From: Streptomyces sp. AC558_RSS880
GTDB lineage: Bacteria > Actinomycetota > Actinomycetes > Streptomycetales > Streptomycetaceae
Direction of reading: 5' to 3'
Assembly (NCBI RefSeq): GCF_019049255.1
Contig: NZ_JAGMUJ010000061.1
Coordinates: 51,784-115,783, forward strand
Length of the DNA stretch: 64,000 nt
A model generated the notes under the pieces. The model saw nothing but the letters and a program-made list of their open reading frames with translations, had not been told where the DNA came from and did not search any database. This document shows, piece after piece, positions 9,421 through 17,612 of this stretch. The translations under genes and the position numbers were made by a program. Position 1 is the stretch's first letter. Every line of letters starts with the position of its first letter.

Positions 9421-9447
9421 ATGACACAGCGCTTCGGCCCCTAGGAT
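9421..9447 (+). promoter_or_regulatory. Candidate filP promoter
   Basis: TAGGAT at 9442-9447 is a good Streptomyces -10 box. ATGACA at 9421-9426 could be the -35 element, but its 15-base spacing is short. Transcription from here would give a leader of about 35 bases before the filP ATG, with AGGAA as ribosome site. This suggests filP can be transcribed apart from scy. Confidence 0.4.
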
Positions 9448-9487
9448 TCCACCTATCACCTCACCGGTCTCATTCGACAGGAACCCC

Positions 9488-10426
9488 ATGAGCGACACTT
9501 CCCCCTACGGCTTCGAGCTTGTGCGGCGTGGGTACGACCGCGCTCAGGTGGACGAACGTATCTCCAAGCTCGTCTCCGACCGTGACAGCGCTCTCGCCCG
9601 CATCACCGCTCTGGAAAAGCGCATCGAAGAGCTCCACCTCGAGACACAGAACGCCCAGGCCCAGGTCAACGACGCCGAGCCGTCGTACGCGGGTCTCGGC
9701 GCGCGCGTGGAGAAGATCCTCCGCCTCGCCGAGGAGGAGGCGAAGGACCTGCGCGAGGAGGCCCGGCGCGCGGCGGAGCAGCACCGCGAGCTCGCCGAGT
9801 CGGCCGCCCAGCAGGTGCGCAACGACGCCGAGTCGTACGCCGCCGAGCGCAAGGCGAAGGCGGAGGACGAGGGCGCCCGGATCGTCGAGAAGGCCCAGGG
9901 CGACGCGTCCCAGCTGCGTTCCGAGGCGCAGAAGGACGCGCAGTCCAAGCGGGAGGAGGCGGACGCCCTCTTCGAGGAGACCCGCGCCAAGGCCGCGCAG
10001 GCCGCCGCCGACTTCGAGACGAACCTCGCCAAGCGCCGCGAGCAGTCCGAGCGCGACCTGGCGTCGCGGCAGCAGAAGGCCGAGAAGCGCCTCGCGGAGA
10101 TCGAGCACCGCGCGGAGCAGCTCCGCCTGGAGGCCGAGAAGCTGCGCACCGACGCCGAGCGCCGCGCCCGCCAGACGGTGGAGACGGCCCAGCGTCAGGC
10201 GGAGGACATCGTGGCCGACGCCAACGCCAAGGCCGACCGGATCCGTTCGGAATCCGAGCGCGAGCTGGCGGCGCTGACCAACCGCCGCGACTCCATCAAC
10301 GCCCAGCTGACGAACGTCCGCGAGATGCTCGCCACGCTCACGGGTGCCGCGGTGGCCGCGACCGGTGCGCCCGCCACCGAGGACGAGCCGATCTCCCGCG
10401 GGGTCCCGGCCCAGCAGTCCCGGTAA
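9488..10426 (+). CDS. filP: FilP, intermediate-filament-like coiled-coil protein
   Basis: A 312-residue cytoskeletal protein that forms filaments behind hyphal tips and gives them stiffness. Residues 1-15 are a conserved head (SPYGFELVRRGYDR) resembling the DivIVA/Wag31 start. A short coiled coil follows (about 18-55), then a break near 60-70, then a long rod of hendecad repeats to about 280, then a disordered tail. Its repeat pattern matches the rod of Scy, encoded upstream 188 bases away. The start ATG has AGGAA seven bases upstream. Length agrees with known FilP (about 310). It ends in a strong terminator. Partnership with Scy and DivIVA is known from S. coelicolor. Confidence 0.95.
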   Translation: MSDTSPYGFELVRRGYDRAQVDERISKLVSDRDSALARITALEKRIEELHLETQNAQAQVNDAEPSYAGLGARVEKILRLAEEEAKDLREEARRAAEQHRELAESAAQQVRNDAESYAAERKAKAEDEGARIVEKAQGDASQLRSEAQKDAQSKREEADALFEETRAKAAQAAADFETNLAKRREQSERDLASRQQKAEKRLAEIEHRAEQLRLEAEKLRTDAERRARQTVETAQRQAEDIVADANAKADRIRSESERELAALTNRRDSINAQLTNVREMLATLTGAAVAATGAPATEDEPISRGVPAQQSR

Positions 10427-10448
10427 CGGCGACCGACGTACCGGCGAA

Positions 10449-10475
10449 GCCCTCTGCCACTGAGTGGCAGAGGGC
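10449..10475 (+). terminator. Rho-independent terminator after filP
   Basis: A perfect 12-base stem, GCCCTCTGCCAC at 10449-10460 with its complement at 10464-10475 and a 3-base loop, is followed by a T-rich run. It starts 23 bases after the filP stop and separates filP from the ABC exporter genes. Confidence 0.9.
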
Positions 10476-10499
10476 TTTGTCCTGTTTTAGCGTGGCCGC

Positions 10500-11453
10500 A
10501 TGATCGAGCTCGAGGGGCTGACCAAGCGGTACGGCGAGAAGGTGGCGGTGGACCACCTGACCTTCACCGTCAGACCGGGCATCGTCACCGGCTTCCTCGG
10601 CCCGAACGGCGCCGGCAAGTCGACCACCATGCGGATGATCCTGGGCCTGGACCATCCGACCGCCGGGGACGTGCGGATCGACGGCACGCACTACGACCGG
10701 CTCAAGGACCCGCTGACCTGCATCGGCGCCCTGTTGGAGGCCAAGGGCGTGCACCCGGGCCGCAGCGCCTACCACCACCTGCTGTGCCTCGCGCAGAGCA
10801 ACGGTCTCCCGCGACGGCGGGTGCACGAGGTGCTGGACGAGGTCGGGCTGACGGCGGTGGCGCGGAAGAAGGCCAAGGGTTTCTCGCTCGGCATGGGCCA
10901 GCGGCTCGGCATCGCGGCGGCGCTGCTCGGCGACCCGCGGATCCTGATGTTCGACGAGCCCGTCAACGGCCTCGACCCCGAGGGCATCCACTGGATCCGC
11001 ACGCTGATGAAATCGCTCGCCGCCCAGGGCCGTACGGTCTTCGTCTCCTCCCACCTGATGAGCGAGATGGCGCTGACCGCCGACCACCTCGTCGTCATCG
11101 GCCAGGGCCGGCTGCTCGCCGACACCTCCATGGCCGAGTTCATCGAGCACAACTCCCGCTCCTACGTCCGGGTCCGCGGCCCGCAGCGCGAGCGGCTGCT
11201 CGACGTGCTGCGCCAGGCCGGGGTCACCGCCGTGGAGAGCGGCGACGGGGCGCTGGAGGTGGACGGCTCCAAGGCCGAGTACGTCGGGGAGCTGGCGGCC
11301 CGGCACCAGCTGGTGCTGCACGAGCTGAGCCCGCAGCAGGCCTCCCTGGAGGAGGCGTTCATGCGGTTGACCGCGGAGTCGGTGGAGTACCACGCGCACA
11401 CCGGCGCCCCCGCGCCCCGGCAGCAGTGGGGCGACGGCTGGAAGAAGGGCTGA
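10500..11453 (+). CDS. ABC-2 exporter ATPase (first pair)
   Basis: A 317-residue cytoplasmic ABC ATPase of the BcrA/drug-export type. Visible motifs are Walker A GPNGAGKST near 38-46, signature FSLGMGQRLG near 127, Walker B ILMFDEP near 149 and the switch His in VSSHLM near 184. Residues from about 225 form the C-terminal extension typical of this family. The gene begins 25 bases after the filP terminator without a clear Shine-Dalgarno site and overlaps in expression with its permease, which begins two bases after its stop. It is a close paralogue of the second ATPase at 12350. The substrate is not predictable. Confidence 0.92.
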   Translation: MIELEGLTKRYGEKVAVDHLTFTVRPGIVTGFLGPNGAGKSTTMRMILGLDHPTAGDVRIDGTHYDRLKDPLTCIGALLEAKGVHPGRSAYHHLLCLAQSNGLPRRRVHEVLDEVGLTAVARKKAKGFSLGMGQRLGIAAALLGDPRILMFDEPVNGLDPEGIHWIRTLMKSLAAQGRTVFVSSHLMSEMALTADHLVVIGQGRLLADTSMAEFIEHNSRSYVRVRGPQRERLLDVLRQAGVTAVESGDGALEVDGSKAEYVGELAARHQLVLHELSPQQASLEEAFMRLTAESVEYHAHTGAPAPRQQWGDGWKKG

Positions 11454-11455
11454 GC

Positions 11456-12229
11456 ATGGCGGCAACGCAGGTCGTCCGGTCCGAGTGGACCAAGATCCGG
11501 TCGGTGGCGTCCACCGTGTGGACGCTCTCCCTGGCGGTGGTCGTCACCATCGCGCTCGGCATGCTGATCGCGGCGTTGTCGAAGAACGAGTTCGAGACCA
11601 TGAGCGCGCGGGACCGGCTCTCCTTCGACCCGACGTTCATCAGCTTCGCCGGGATGAGTCTCGGCCAGCTCGCGATGATCGTGTTCGGGGTGCTGGTGGT
11701 GTCGAACGAGTACAGCACCGGAATGATCCGCGCCTCGCTGGCGGCCGTACCGCGGCGCGGCACGTTCCTGCTGAGCAAACTGGCGGTCGCCACCGCGCTC
11801 GCCCTCGTCGTCTCCATGGCGACCAGCTTCGCCACGTTCTTCCTGGGCCAGGCGATGCTCGGCGAGCACAAGGCGTCCCTCGGGGACGACGGGGTGCTGC
11901 GGGCGGTCATCGGCGGCGGCCTCTACATGACGCTGATCGCGCTGTTCTCGATGGGCGTCGCCGCGATGCTGCGCTCCCCCATGCTGTCGCTGGGCATCCT
12001 GATGCCGTTCTTCTTCCTGATCTCCAACATCCTCGGCAACGTCGACGCCACGGAGAAGATCGGCCGGTTCCTGCCCGACCAGGCGGGCAGCAAGATCATG
12101 CAGGTGGTGACGCCCCTGGACGACGACACCCCGTACGGGCCCTGGGGCGGCCTCGGGATCATGGCGCTGTGGGTGCTCGCGGCGGTCGTCGGCGGCTATG
12201 TCCTGCTGAAGAGGCGCGACGCGCAGTGA
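11456..12229 (+). CDS. ABC-2 exporter permease (first pair)
   Basis: A 257-residue integral membrane protein with about six membrane segments, starting at the ATG two bases after the ATPase stop. The N-terminal SEWTKIRSVASTVWTL motif, just before segment 1, is shared with the second permease (SEWTKIKSVRSTMWTL) and marks the ABC-2 permease family often linked to lantibiotic or drug resistance. The GMIRASL segment after segment 2 probably couples to the ATPase. It would form the channel of the exporter with the upstream ATPase. The frame is open further upstream, but earlier starts would overlap the whole ATPase gene. Confidence 0.9.
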   Translation: MAATQVVRSEWTKIRSVASTVWTLSLAVVVTIALGMLIAALSKNEFETMSARDRLSFDPTFISFAGMSLGQLAMIVFGVLVVSNEYSTGMIRASLAAVPRRGTFLLSKLAVATALALVVSMATSFATFFLGQAMLGEHKASLGDDGVLRAVIGGGLYMTLIALFSMGVAAMLRSPMLSLGILMPFFFLISNILGNVDATEKIGRFLPDQAGSKIMQVVTPLDDDTPYGPWGGLGIMALWVLAAVVGGYVLLKRRDAQ

Positions 12230-12260
12230 GGGACCGCGCGGGACCGTTTTTTACCTCGGC

Positions 12261-12289
12261 TTGGGCGGAACCGTCAGCGCCTCGATAAG
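12261..12289 (+). promoter_or_regulatory. Candidate promoter of second ABC pair
   Basis: TTGGGC at 12261-12266 and GATAAG at 12284-12289 are separated by exactly 17 bases, a plausible vegetative promoter. It would give a leader of about 55 bases before the ATPase gene, so the second transporter need not depend on the first. Confidence 0.45.
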
Positions 12290-12349
12290 CTCCTAACCCT
12301 TACGGGGGCGTGTGCCCCGCTGTCCTGAACCTTTCGATGGGTGCGGAGC

Positions 12350-13627
12350 ATGATCGAGGCAGTCGGCCTGACCAAGCGGTACGGCGACAAGACCGCTGTG
12401 TACAACCTCTCCTTCCAGGTGCGTCCCGGCGCCGTCACCGGGTTCCTGGGACCCAACGGCTCGGGCAAGTCGACGACGATGCGGATGATCCTCGGCCTGG
12501 ACAACCCCACCGCGGGACGGGTCACGATCGGCGGCTACCCGTACCGCAATCTGCCCAACGCCCCCCGTCAGGTCGGCGCGCTGCTGGACGCGAAGGCGGT
12601 GCACGGCGGCCGGTCCGCCCGCAACCACCTGCTGAGTCTGGCCCAGCTGTCGGGCATCCCGGCCCGGCGCGTGGACGAGGTGCTGGGCGTGGTGGGCCTG
12701 CACGACGTGGCGCGCAGGCGGTCCAAGGGCTTCTCGCTGGGCATGGGCCAGCGGCTCGGCATCGCCGCCGCGCTGCTCGGCGACCCCCAGGTGCTGCTGT
12801 TCGACGAGCCGGTCAACGGCCTCGACCCCGAGGGCATCCTCTGGGTGCGCAACCTGATGAAGGCGCTGGCCGCCGAGGGCCGTACGGTGTTCGTCTCCTC
12901 CCACCTGATGAGTGAGATGGCACTGACCGCCGACCACCTCATCGTCATCGGGCGCGGACAGCTGCTGGCCGACATGAGCGTGACGGACTTCATCTCCGCC
13001 AACTCCGCCGACTTCGCGCGCGTGCGCACCCCCGACACCGAGCCGCAGCAGCGCGAGAAGCTGTCCGCCGCGATCACCGAGGCCGGCGGCCACGTGCTGC
13101 CCGAGCAGGACGGCGCGCTGCGGGTGACGGGACTGGCGCTGCCGCGCATCAGCGACGTCGCCCACGACGCCGGCGTACGGCTGTGGGAGCTGTCGCCGCA
13201 CCAGGCCTCGCTGGAGGAGGCGTACATGCGGATGACGCAGGGCGCCGTCGACTACCGCTCGACCACCGACCAGAAGGCCGGGCTCCAGCAGCCGCTGCCG
13301 CCCGGCGCGCAGCCGCCGGTGCCGGTCCCGGGACAGGGCCAGCCCGGCTGGTACGCCCCGCCGCCGCCCCAGCAGGGCGGGCAGCCCTTCGCCGCGCCGC
13401 AGGGCGCGCCCGTACCGGCCCCCGCGGGCCCCTACGGCGCCCCGGGCACCCCTGGAGCGGCCGCGGGCGCCCCCGCGCCCAACCCGTACGCGCAGCCCGC
13501 CCCGCAGGCGCCCCAGGCGCCGCCCGGACCGGCTCCGGCGGCGCCGCCCGCCGCGCCCCCGACCGCTCCCGCCGCCCCCTCGACCGCTCCCACCGCCGAC
13601 CTGACCAAGCCCGAGGACGCCCGATGA
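12350..13627 (+). CDS. ABC-2 exporter ATPase with long proline-rich tail
   Basis: A 425-residue ATPase. Residues 1-310 match the first ATPase (Walker A GPNGSGKST, signature FSLGMGQRLG, Walker B LLFDEP, switch His in SSHLM). The remaining ~115 residues are an added tail of Pro, Ala, Gln and Gly (for example PPGAQPPVPVPGQG), ending in Thr/Ala-Pro repeats. Such a tail is unusual for a soluble ABC ATPase of about 310 residues and may be disordered or mediate contacts. The ATG at 12350 matches the start of its paralogue; GGAG lies only one base upstream, so a GTG at 12341 remains possible. Its stop overlaps the permease start (ATGA). Confidence 0.9.
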   Translation: MIEAVGLTKRYGDKTAVYNLSFQVRPGAVTGFLGPNGSGKSTTMRMILGLDNPTAGRVTIGGYPYRNLPNAPRQVGALLDAKAVHGGRSARNHLLSLAQLSGIPARRVDEVLGVVGLHDVARRRSKGFSLGMGQRLGIAAALLGDPQVLLFDEPVNGLDPEGILWVRNLMKALAAEGRTVFVSSHLMSEMALTADHLIVIGRGQLLADMSVTDFISANSADFARVRTPDTEPQQREKLSAAITEAGGHVLPEQDGALRVTGLALPRISDVAHDAGVRLWELSPHQASLEEAYMRMTQGAVDYRSTTDQKAGLQQPLPPGAQPPVPVPGQGQPGWYAPPPPQQGGQPFAAPQGAPVPAPAGPYGAPGTPGAAAGAPAPNPYAQPAPQAPQAPPGPAPAAPPAAPPTAPAAPSTAPTADLTKPEDAR

Positions 13628-14496
13628 GCACGCCCCCGCCCCCGATGCCGCAGGCCGCCGCACCCGACTGGCAGGCGGCGCCCGGCTCCCCGTACCCCGC
13701 CTACACCTCGCCGATCCCCGTGGTCCGTACGCACCTCGGGCACGCGCTCGCCTCCGAGTGGACGAAGATCAAGTCCGTGCGCTCGACCATGTGGACGCTG
13801 GGCGTGTTCGTGCTGCTCGTGGTCGGCATCGGTCTGCTGACCGGCCTGGTGGTCTCGAGCGCCGAACCCGACATGGGCGGCGAGAGCCCGCTGGCCCTCG
13901 GCTTCTTCGGACTGCTGCTCGGCGGCATGTGCATCATCACGCTGGGCGTGCTGACCACGGCGTCGGAGTACGGCACCGGCATGATCCGCACCACGATGGT
14001 CGCCTGCCCCTCGCGCGGACGGGTGCTCCTGGCGAAGGCCCTGGTGTTCTTCCTGATCGCCTTCGTGGTGACCCTGGTGTGCGCGACGCTGGTCGGCTTC
14101 CTGCACGTGGCGCTGCTGGAGGGCGACAACAGCAGGGAGCCCAGCGGCGAGGAGTGGCTGAAGGGCACGGTCGGCATCTCGCTGTACGTGGCGCTGCTCG
14201 GCACGCTGTCGCTGGCGATCGGGTCGATCATCCGGCACTCGGCGGGCGCCATCACCATCATGATCGGTGCCGTGCTGGCCCCGCTGGTGATCGCGCTGTT
14301 CATGTTCTCGTCCTCGCTGGCGGACGTGCAGGAGGCGCTGTTCGAGTACTCCATCCCGAACCAGATGAGCATCTTCTACGCCAACTCGCTGAGCGAGTCC
14401 GGCCCGTCGGGCTGGGACCCGCTGTGGATCATGCTGGCCGTCACGGCCGCCGCGCTCGGCGGTGCCTTCGCCCTGCTGCAGAAGCGGGACGTGTAG
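13624..14496 (+). CDS. ABC-2 exporter permease (second pair)
   Basis: A 290-residue membrane protein whose ATG overlaps the ATPase TGA, so the two are coupled. The first 45 residues are cytoplasmic and Pro/Ala-rich, echoing the tail of its ATPase. Then come the family motif SEWTKIKSVRSTMWTL and about six membrane segments. The TASEYGTGMIRTTM region after segment 2 is the probable coupling helix. It is a paralogue of the permease at 11456. Function is export of an unknown substrate. The frame is open upstream, but the coupled ATG is the natural start. Confidence 0.9.
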   Translation: MSTPPPPMPQAAAPDWQAAPGSPYPAYTSPIPVVRTHLGHALASEWTKIKSVRSTMWTLGVFVLLVVGIGLLTGLVVSSAEPDMGGESPLALGFFGLLLGGMCIITLGVLTTASEYGTGMIRTTMVACPSRGRVLLAKALVFFLIAFVVTLVCATLVGFLHVALLEGDNSREPSGEEWLKGTVGISLYVALLGTLSLAIGSIIRHSAGAITIMIGAVLAPLVIALFMFSSSLADVQEALFEYSIPNQMSIFYANSLSESGPSGWDPLWIMLAVTAAALGGAFALLQKRDV

Positions 14497-14502
14497 GGGC
14501 GT

Positions 14503-14835
14503 TCAGAACTTCGGCGCGTTACGGGACCGCTGCACCCGCGTGGTGCGGCGGTCCCTGGCGTTCCAGCACGCCTTGTGCCAGTGCCGGCGCTCGTCGACGC
14601 CCGAGTGCTCCGGCCAGGCCACCACGTGCGGCACCCCGTCCGGGATCAACTGGTCGCAGCCGGGGCACCGGTAGGCCTTGCCCTGGGCACTGGAGCCCGC
14701 CACGTGCCGCACGCTCCACTCCTCGCCCTGCCAGCTCTCCGTGGACTGCCAGCCGCCGTAGCGGCCGGAGCCGTCGTCCTCGGCGCTCCGGCCGGACGAA
14801 CCGGCTCCCTTGGGTCGGTTGCGACGCGGGGACAC
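14503..14835 (-). CDS. Small conserved zinc-finger-like protein, function unknown
   Basis: A 110-residue soluble protein. The first 45 residues are basic and Gly/Ser-rich and probably disordered. The C-terminal half has a likely zinc site: CPGC near residue 57-60 and a second His/Cys cluster in RRHWHKACW, with a conserved WPEH between. I chose the GTG at 14835 (start SPRRNRPKG) because GAGG lies six bases upstream; a GTG four codons earlier has none. The protein resembles a family often labelled ATP/GTP-binding in Streptomyces, but I see no P-loop. It is convergent with the ABC permease gene, only six bases away. It may bind nucleic acid, which is speculation. Confidence 0.75.
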   Translation of the reverse strand: MSPRRNRPKGAGSSGRSAEDDGSGRYGGWQSTESWQGEEWSVRHVAGSSAQGKAYRCPGCDQLIPDGVPHVVAWPEHSGVDERRHWHKACWNARDRRTTRVQRSRNAPKF

Positions 14836-15079
14836 AGGACACCTCACGGGGCTATACAGGATGCTGGGGCCGCGTCCAGCCTACGCGGCGCGCGCAGGGG
14901 TACGCGTACGGCACCAATCGTTACAAGTCCCCTCCGTGACGGTGCGGCATCCCCCCTCCTGAGCGGCCGATTCTGCAGACAATCCGCCAAATCCCTCGCC
15001 CGGCCGTGTCCTCGGCACGTGTCGGGCGGTTATGCCCTGCGGGGGAGCTCCGCGTCGGAGCCAAGGAAGCAGGAAAGCG

Positions 15080-16108
15080 ATGCGCGTTGGAAGTTTCGTG
15101 TTGGCCGCCCAGTTCCCCGGGCAGGGCGAGGGAGAGGCGCTGCACCGCGCCGTCCGCTCGGCCGAGGTCGCCGAGGAGGCGGGGCTCGACACGGTCTGGC
15201 TGGCCGAGCACCACTTCGTGCCCTACGGCACCTGCCCGTCGGCCGTCACCCTGGCCGCGTTACTGCTCGGCCGCACCCGCCGGCTGCGGGTCGGTACGGC
15301 GGTCAGCGTGCTGCCCACCGTCCACCCCGTGGCCCTCGGCGAGCAGGCCGCGCTGCTGCACATCACGAGCGGCGGCCGGTTCTCGCTGGGCCTCGGGCGC
15401 GGCGGGCCGTGGGTCGACCTGGAGGTGTTCGGGGCCGGACTGGAGGCGTACGAGAAGGGGTTCCCGGAATCACTCGATCTGCTGGTGCGCTGGCTGCGTG
15501 AGCCGTCCGTGCGGGCCGACGGCGAGCGGTTCCGCTTCCGCGAGGTGCCCGTCGTCCCCCGCCCGTCGGAGGCCCTGCACGAGGTCGAGGGACCGGAGGT
15601 CGTGGTCGCCTGCACCTCCCCGGCGAGCGTACGGCTGGCCGCCGAGCGCGGGCTGCCGATGCTGCTCGGCATGCACATCGGGGACGAGGAGAAGGCCGAG
15701 ATGGTCGCCCTGTGGCGGCAGCACGCGCGTGCCTGCGGGCGGCCGTCCCGGGAGATCCACCGCGCGGCCCACGTCTCGGCCGGCGTCTGCCAGGTCGCGG
15801 ACCGGCGCGCGGACGCGGCGGAGACCCTGATGAAGGCGATGCCCGGCTGGCTGAAGCAGGGTCTTGAGGCCCATGTCACGGTGGACGGGCGGCAGCGGCG
15901 GATGCGCGACCCCCTGGAGTACACCGAGCTCCTCTGCGGACTGCACCCGGTGGGCCCCCCGCGGCTGTGCGCCGACCGGCTCGCCGCGACCAGCGAGCGG
16001 ACCGGTATCTCCCGCTTCGCCCTGCTCGTCGAGGGCTCCGGCGACCTGGCGGCGACCGAGGAGAACGTACGGCGGCTCGGGGCCGAGGTCCTGCCCCAAC
16101 TCGGCTGA
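15080..16108 (+). CDS. Luciferase-like (LLM) flavin-dependent monooxygenase
   Basis: A 342-residue member of the bacterial luciferase TIM-barrel family. It begins with the barrel strand MRVGSFVLAAQFPGQG and contains the AEEAGLDTVWLAEHHF motif (about 35-50) and the GTAVSVLPTVHP motif of alkanal monooxygenase-type enzymes. Such enzymes use reduced FMN or F420 to oxidise or reduce small molecules. The start follows AGGAA at a good distance; an open frame extends upstream without a better start. No reductase is encoded nearby. Substrate and cofactor are not predictable. Confidence 0.88.
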   Translation: MRVGSFVLAAQFPGQGEGEALHRAVRSAEVAEEAGLDTVWLAEHHFVPYGTCPSAVTLAALLLGRTRRLRVGTAVSVLPTVHPVALGEQAALLHITSGGRFSLGLGRGGPWVDLEVFGAGLEAYEKGFPESLDLLVRWLREPSVRADGERFRFREVPVVPRPSEALHEVEGPEVVVACTSPASVRLAAERGLPMLLGMHIGDEEKAEMVALWRQHARACGRPSREIHRAAHVSAGVCQVADRRADAAETLMKAMPGWLKQGLEAHVTVDGRQRRMRDPLEYTELLCGLHPVGPPRLCADRLAATSERTGISRFALLVEGSGDLAATEENVRRLGAEVLPQLG

Positions 16109-16194
16109 GCGAGCCGGGAGTTCCACGAAGGCTTGCCGCCCCGGTACAGACCGCACCCCCCGCGTACGGAGCGGCAAGCGAACGATGGAGCGCG

Positions 16195-16587
16195 TCAGCA
16201 GTCGCGCAGTTCCGCTGACTGGTTCAGCACCTGCGCGCGCACCGAGGTGAAGCGGGCCAGCTTCTCGTCGACCGAGGAGTCAAGCGGGAACACGGCCACC
16301 CGGTGGCAGTTCTGGAAGGCCAGCCGTACACCGAAGTGGCGTTGCAGCGCGCCGCGTATCGCGTCACTCGCGAGTGCACGCAGCAGCTGACCGCGTGCCT
16401 GCTCGTCCGGCGGGGGCGTCTGGTTGTCGGCGAAGGCTCCGCCGTCCACCTTCAGCTGGGCCACCAGGGAGCTGATCATCTCCCATGCGAAGGGCAGGGA
16501 GGTCCGGACGCAGTCGACGAATTCAGCTTCGTCGACCTCGCCTCGCTCGGCCTGTTCGAGTAGGGCCGGTGAGACGTCGAGCGACAT
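16195..16587 (-). CDS. SCO5389-family conserved protein
   Basis: A 130-residue soluble protein with a very strong ribosome site (GAGAGGAGAACCC) before its ATG. It is mainly helical in the first 60 residues (SPALLEQAERGEVDEAEFV) and has a mixed second half containing one Cys in FQNCHRV and a C-terminal Cys. I recognise it as the Streptomyces family named after SCO5389. It is divergent from nucS across a 288-base gap that carries both promoters, an arrangement that appears conserved in the genus. No function is known and no domain is visible. Confidence 0.8.
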   Translation of the reverse strand: MSLDVSPALLEQAERGEVDEAEFVDCVRTSLPFAWEMISSLVAQLKVDGGAFADNQTPPPDEQARGQLLRALASDAIRGALQRHFGVRLAFQNCHRVAVFPLDSSVDEKLARFTSVRAQVLNQSAELRDC

Positions 16588-16875
16588 GGGTTCTCCTCTC
16601 GCACCCCCAACGATCAGGGGTTGCCTGACAGATACGGGAGTGCGCGATATCGGACACGCTGAGTACACAGGCCGCGACCTCCCGTTGAATACCGTAAGCA
16701 ACGGACGGTGACGGCACCAGGCGAATGCCCGGATGCGGGACTTCCTGTGGGCCGGTAATCGGCCATCGCCGAACACGCGTTTTCCAGGAGATTCAGGACG
16801 CGACACATGGGTCCCGAGGGTCGTGTGTGACGGCGAATCGCGTCGGGGCGGGCCGGTCGAGTAGCGTTGCCGACC

Positions 16876-17547
16876 ATGCGTCTCGTCATTGCCCGCTGCT
16901 CCGTGGACTACGCCGGGCGGCTCACCGCGCACCTGCCGTCGGCACCCCGTCTCATCCTGGTCAAGGCGGACGGCAGCGTCTCGATCCACGCCGACGACCG
17001 GGCCTACAAGCCCCTGAACTGGATGTCGCCGCCCTGCACACTGAAGGAGGGCACCGGCGACGAAGAGGGCGTCTGGACCGTCGTCAACAAGGCGGGCGAG
17101 AAGCTCATCATCACGATGGAGGAGATCCTCCACGACTCCTCGCACGAACTGGGCGTCGATCCCGGCCTGATCAAGGACGGCGTGGAAGCGCACCTCCAGG
17201 AACTGCTCGCCGACCGCATCGAGATCCTCGGCGAGGGCTACACCCTCATCCGCCGCGAGTACATGACGGCGATCGGCCCGGTCGACATCCTGTGCCGGGA
17301 CGCCGAGGGGCGGACCGTCGCGGTGGAGATCAAGCGGCGCGGCGAGATCGACGGCGTGGAGCAGCTCACGCGCTATCTGGAACTGCTGAACCGCGATCCC
17401 CATCTCGCCCCGGTGCGGGGCGTCTTCGCCGCGCAGGAGATCAAGCCGCAGGCCCGGGTCCTCGCGACCGACCGGGGCATCGGCTGCCAGGTCCTCGACT
17501 ACGACGCGATGCGCGGCATCGAGGACGACAAGCTGCGGCTGTTCTGA
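16876..17547 (+). CDS. nucS: NucS/EndoMS mismatch-specific endonuclease
   Basis: A 223-residue nuclease that cuts both strands at G-T, G-G and T-T mismatches. It is the basis of the MutS/MutL-independent mismatch repair of actinobacteria. An N-terminal dimerisation domain spans about 1-105. The RecB-like nuclease domain follows, with D137 in GPVDILC and E151/K153 in VEIKRRG forming the PD-(D/E)XK site. The last residues, DDKLRLF, fit the sliding-clamp-binding tail known for NucS. The ATG at 16876 has only a weak ribosome site. A strong hairpin terminator follows. Confidence 0.96.
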   Translation: MRLVIARCSVDYAGRLTAHLPSAPRLILVKADGSVSIHADDRAYKPLNWMSPPCTLKEGTGDEEGVWTVVNKAGEKLIITMEEILHDSSHELGVDPGLIKDGVEAHLQELLADRIEILGEGYTLIRREYMTAIGPVDILCRDAEGRTVAVEIKRRGEIDGVEQLTRYLELLNRDPHLAPVRGVFAAQEIKPQARVLATDRGIGCQVLDYDAMRGIEDDKLRLF

Positions 17548-17565
17548 GCCGCACCCGTACGGGCT

Positions 17566-17597
17566 GAGGGCCGGGTTCCGTCGGGAACCCGGCCCTC
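17566..17597. terminator. Bidirectional terminator between nucS and the ATPase gene
   Basis: GAGGGCCGGGTTCC at 17566-17579 pairs with its perfect complement at 17584-17597 across a 4-base loop. It lies 18 bases after the nucS stop and 15 bases after the stop of the converging gene, so it can end both transcripts. Confidence 0.85.
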
Positions 17598-17612
17598 ACG
17601 CGTGCCCACGGG

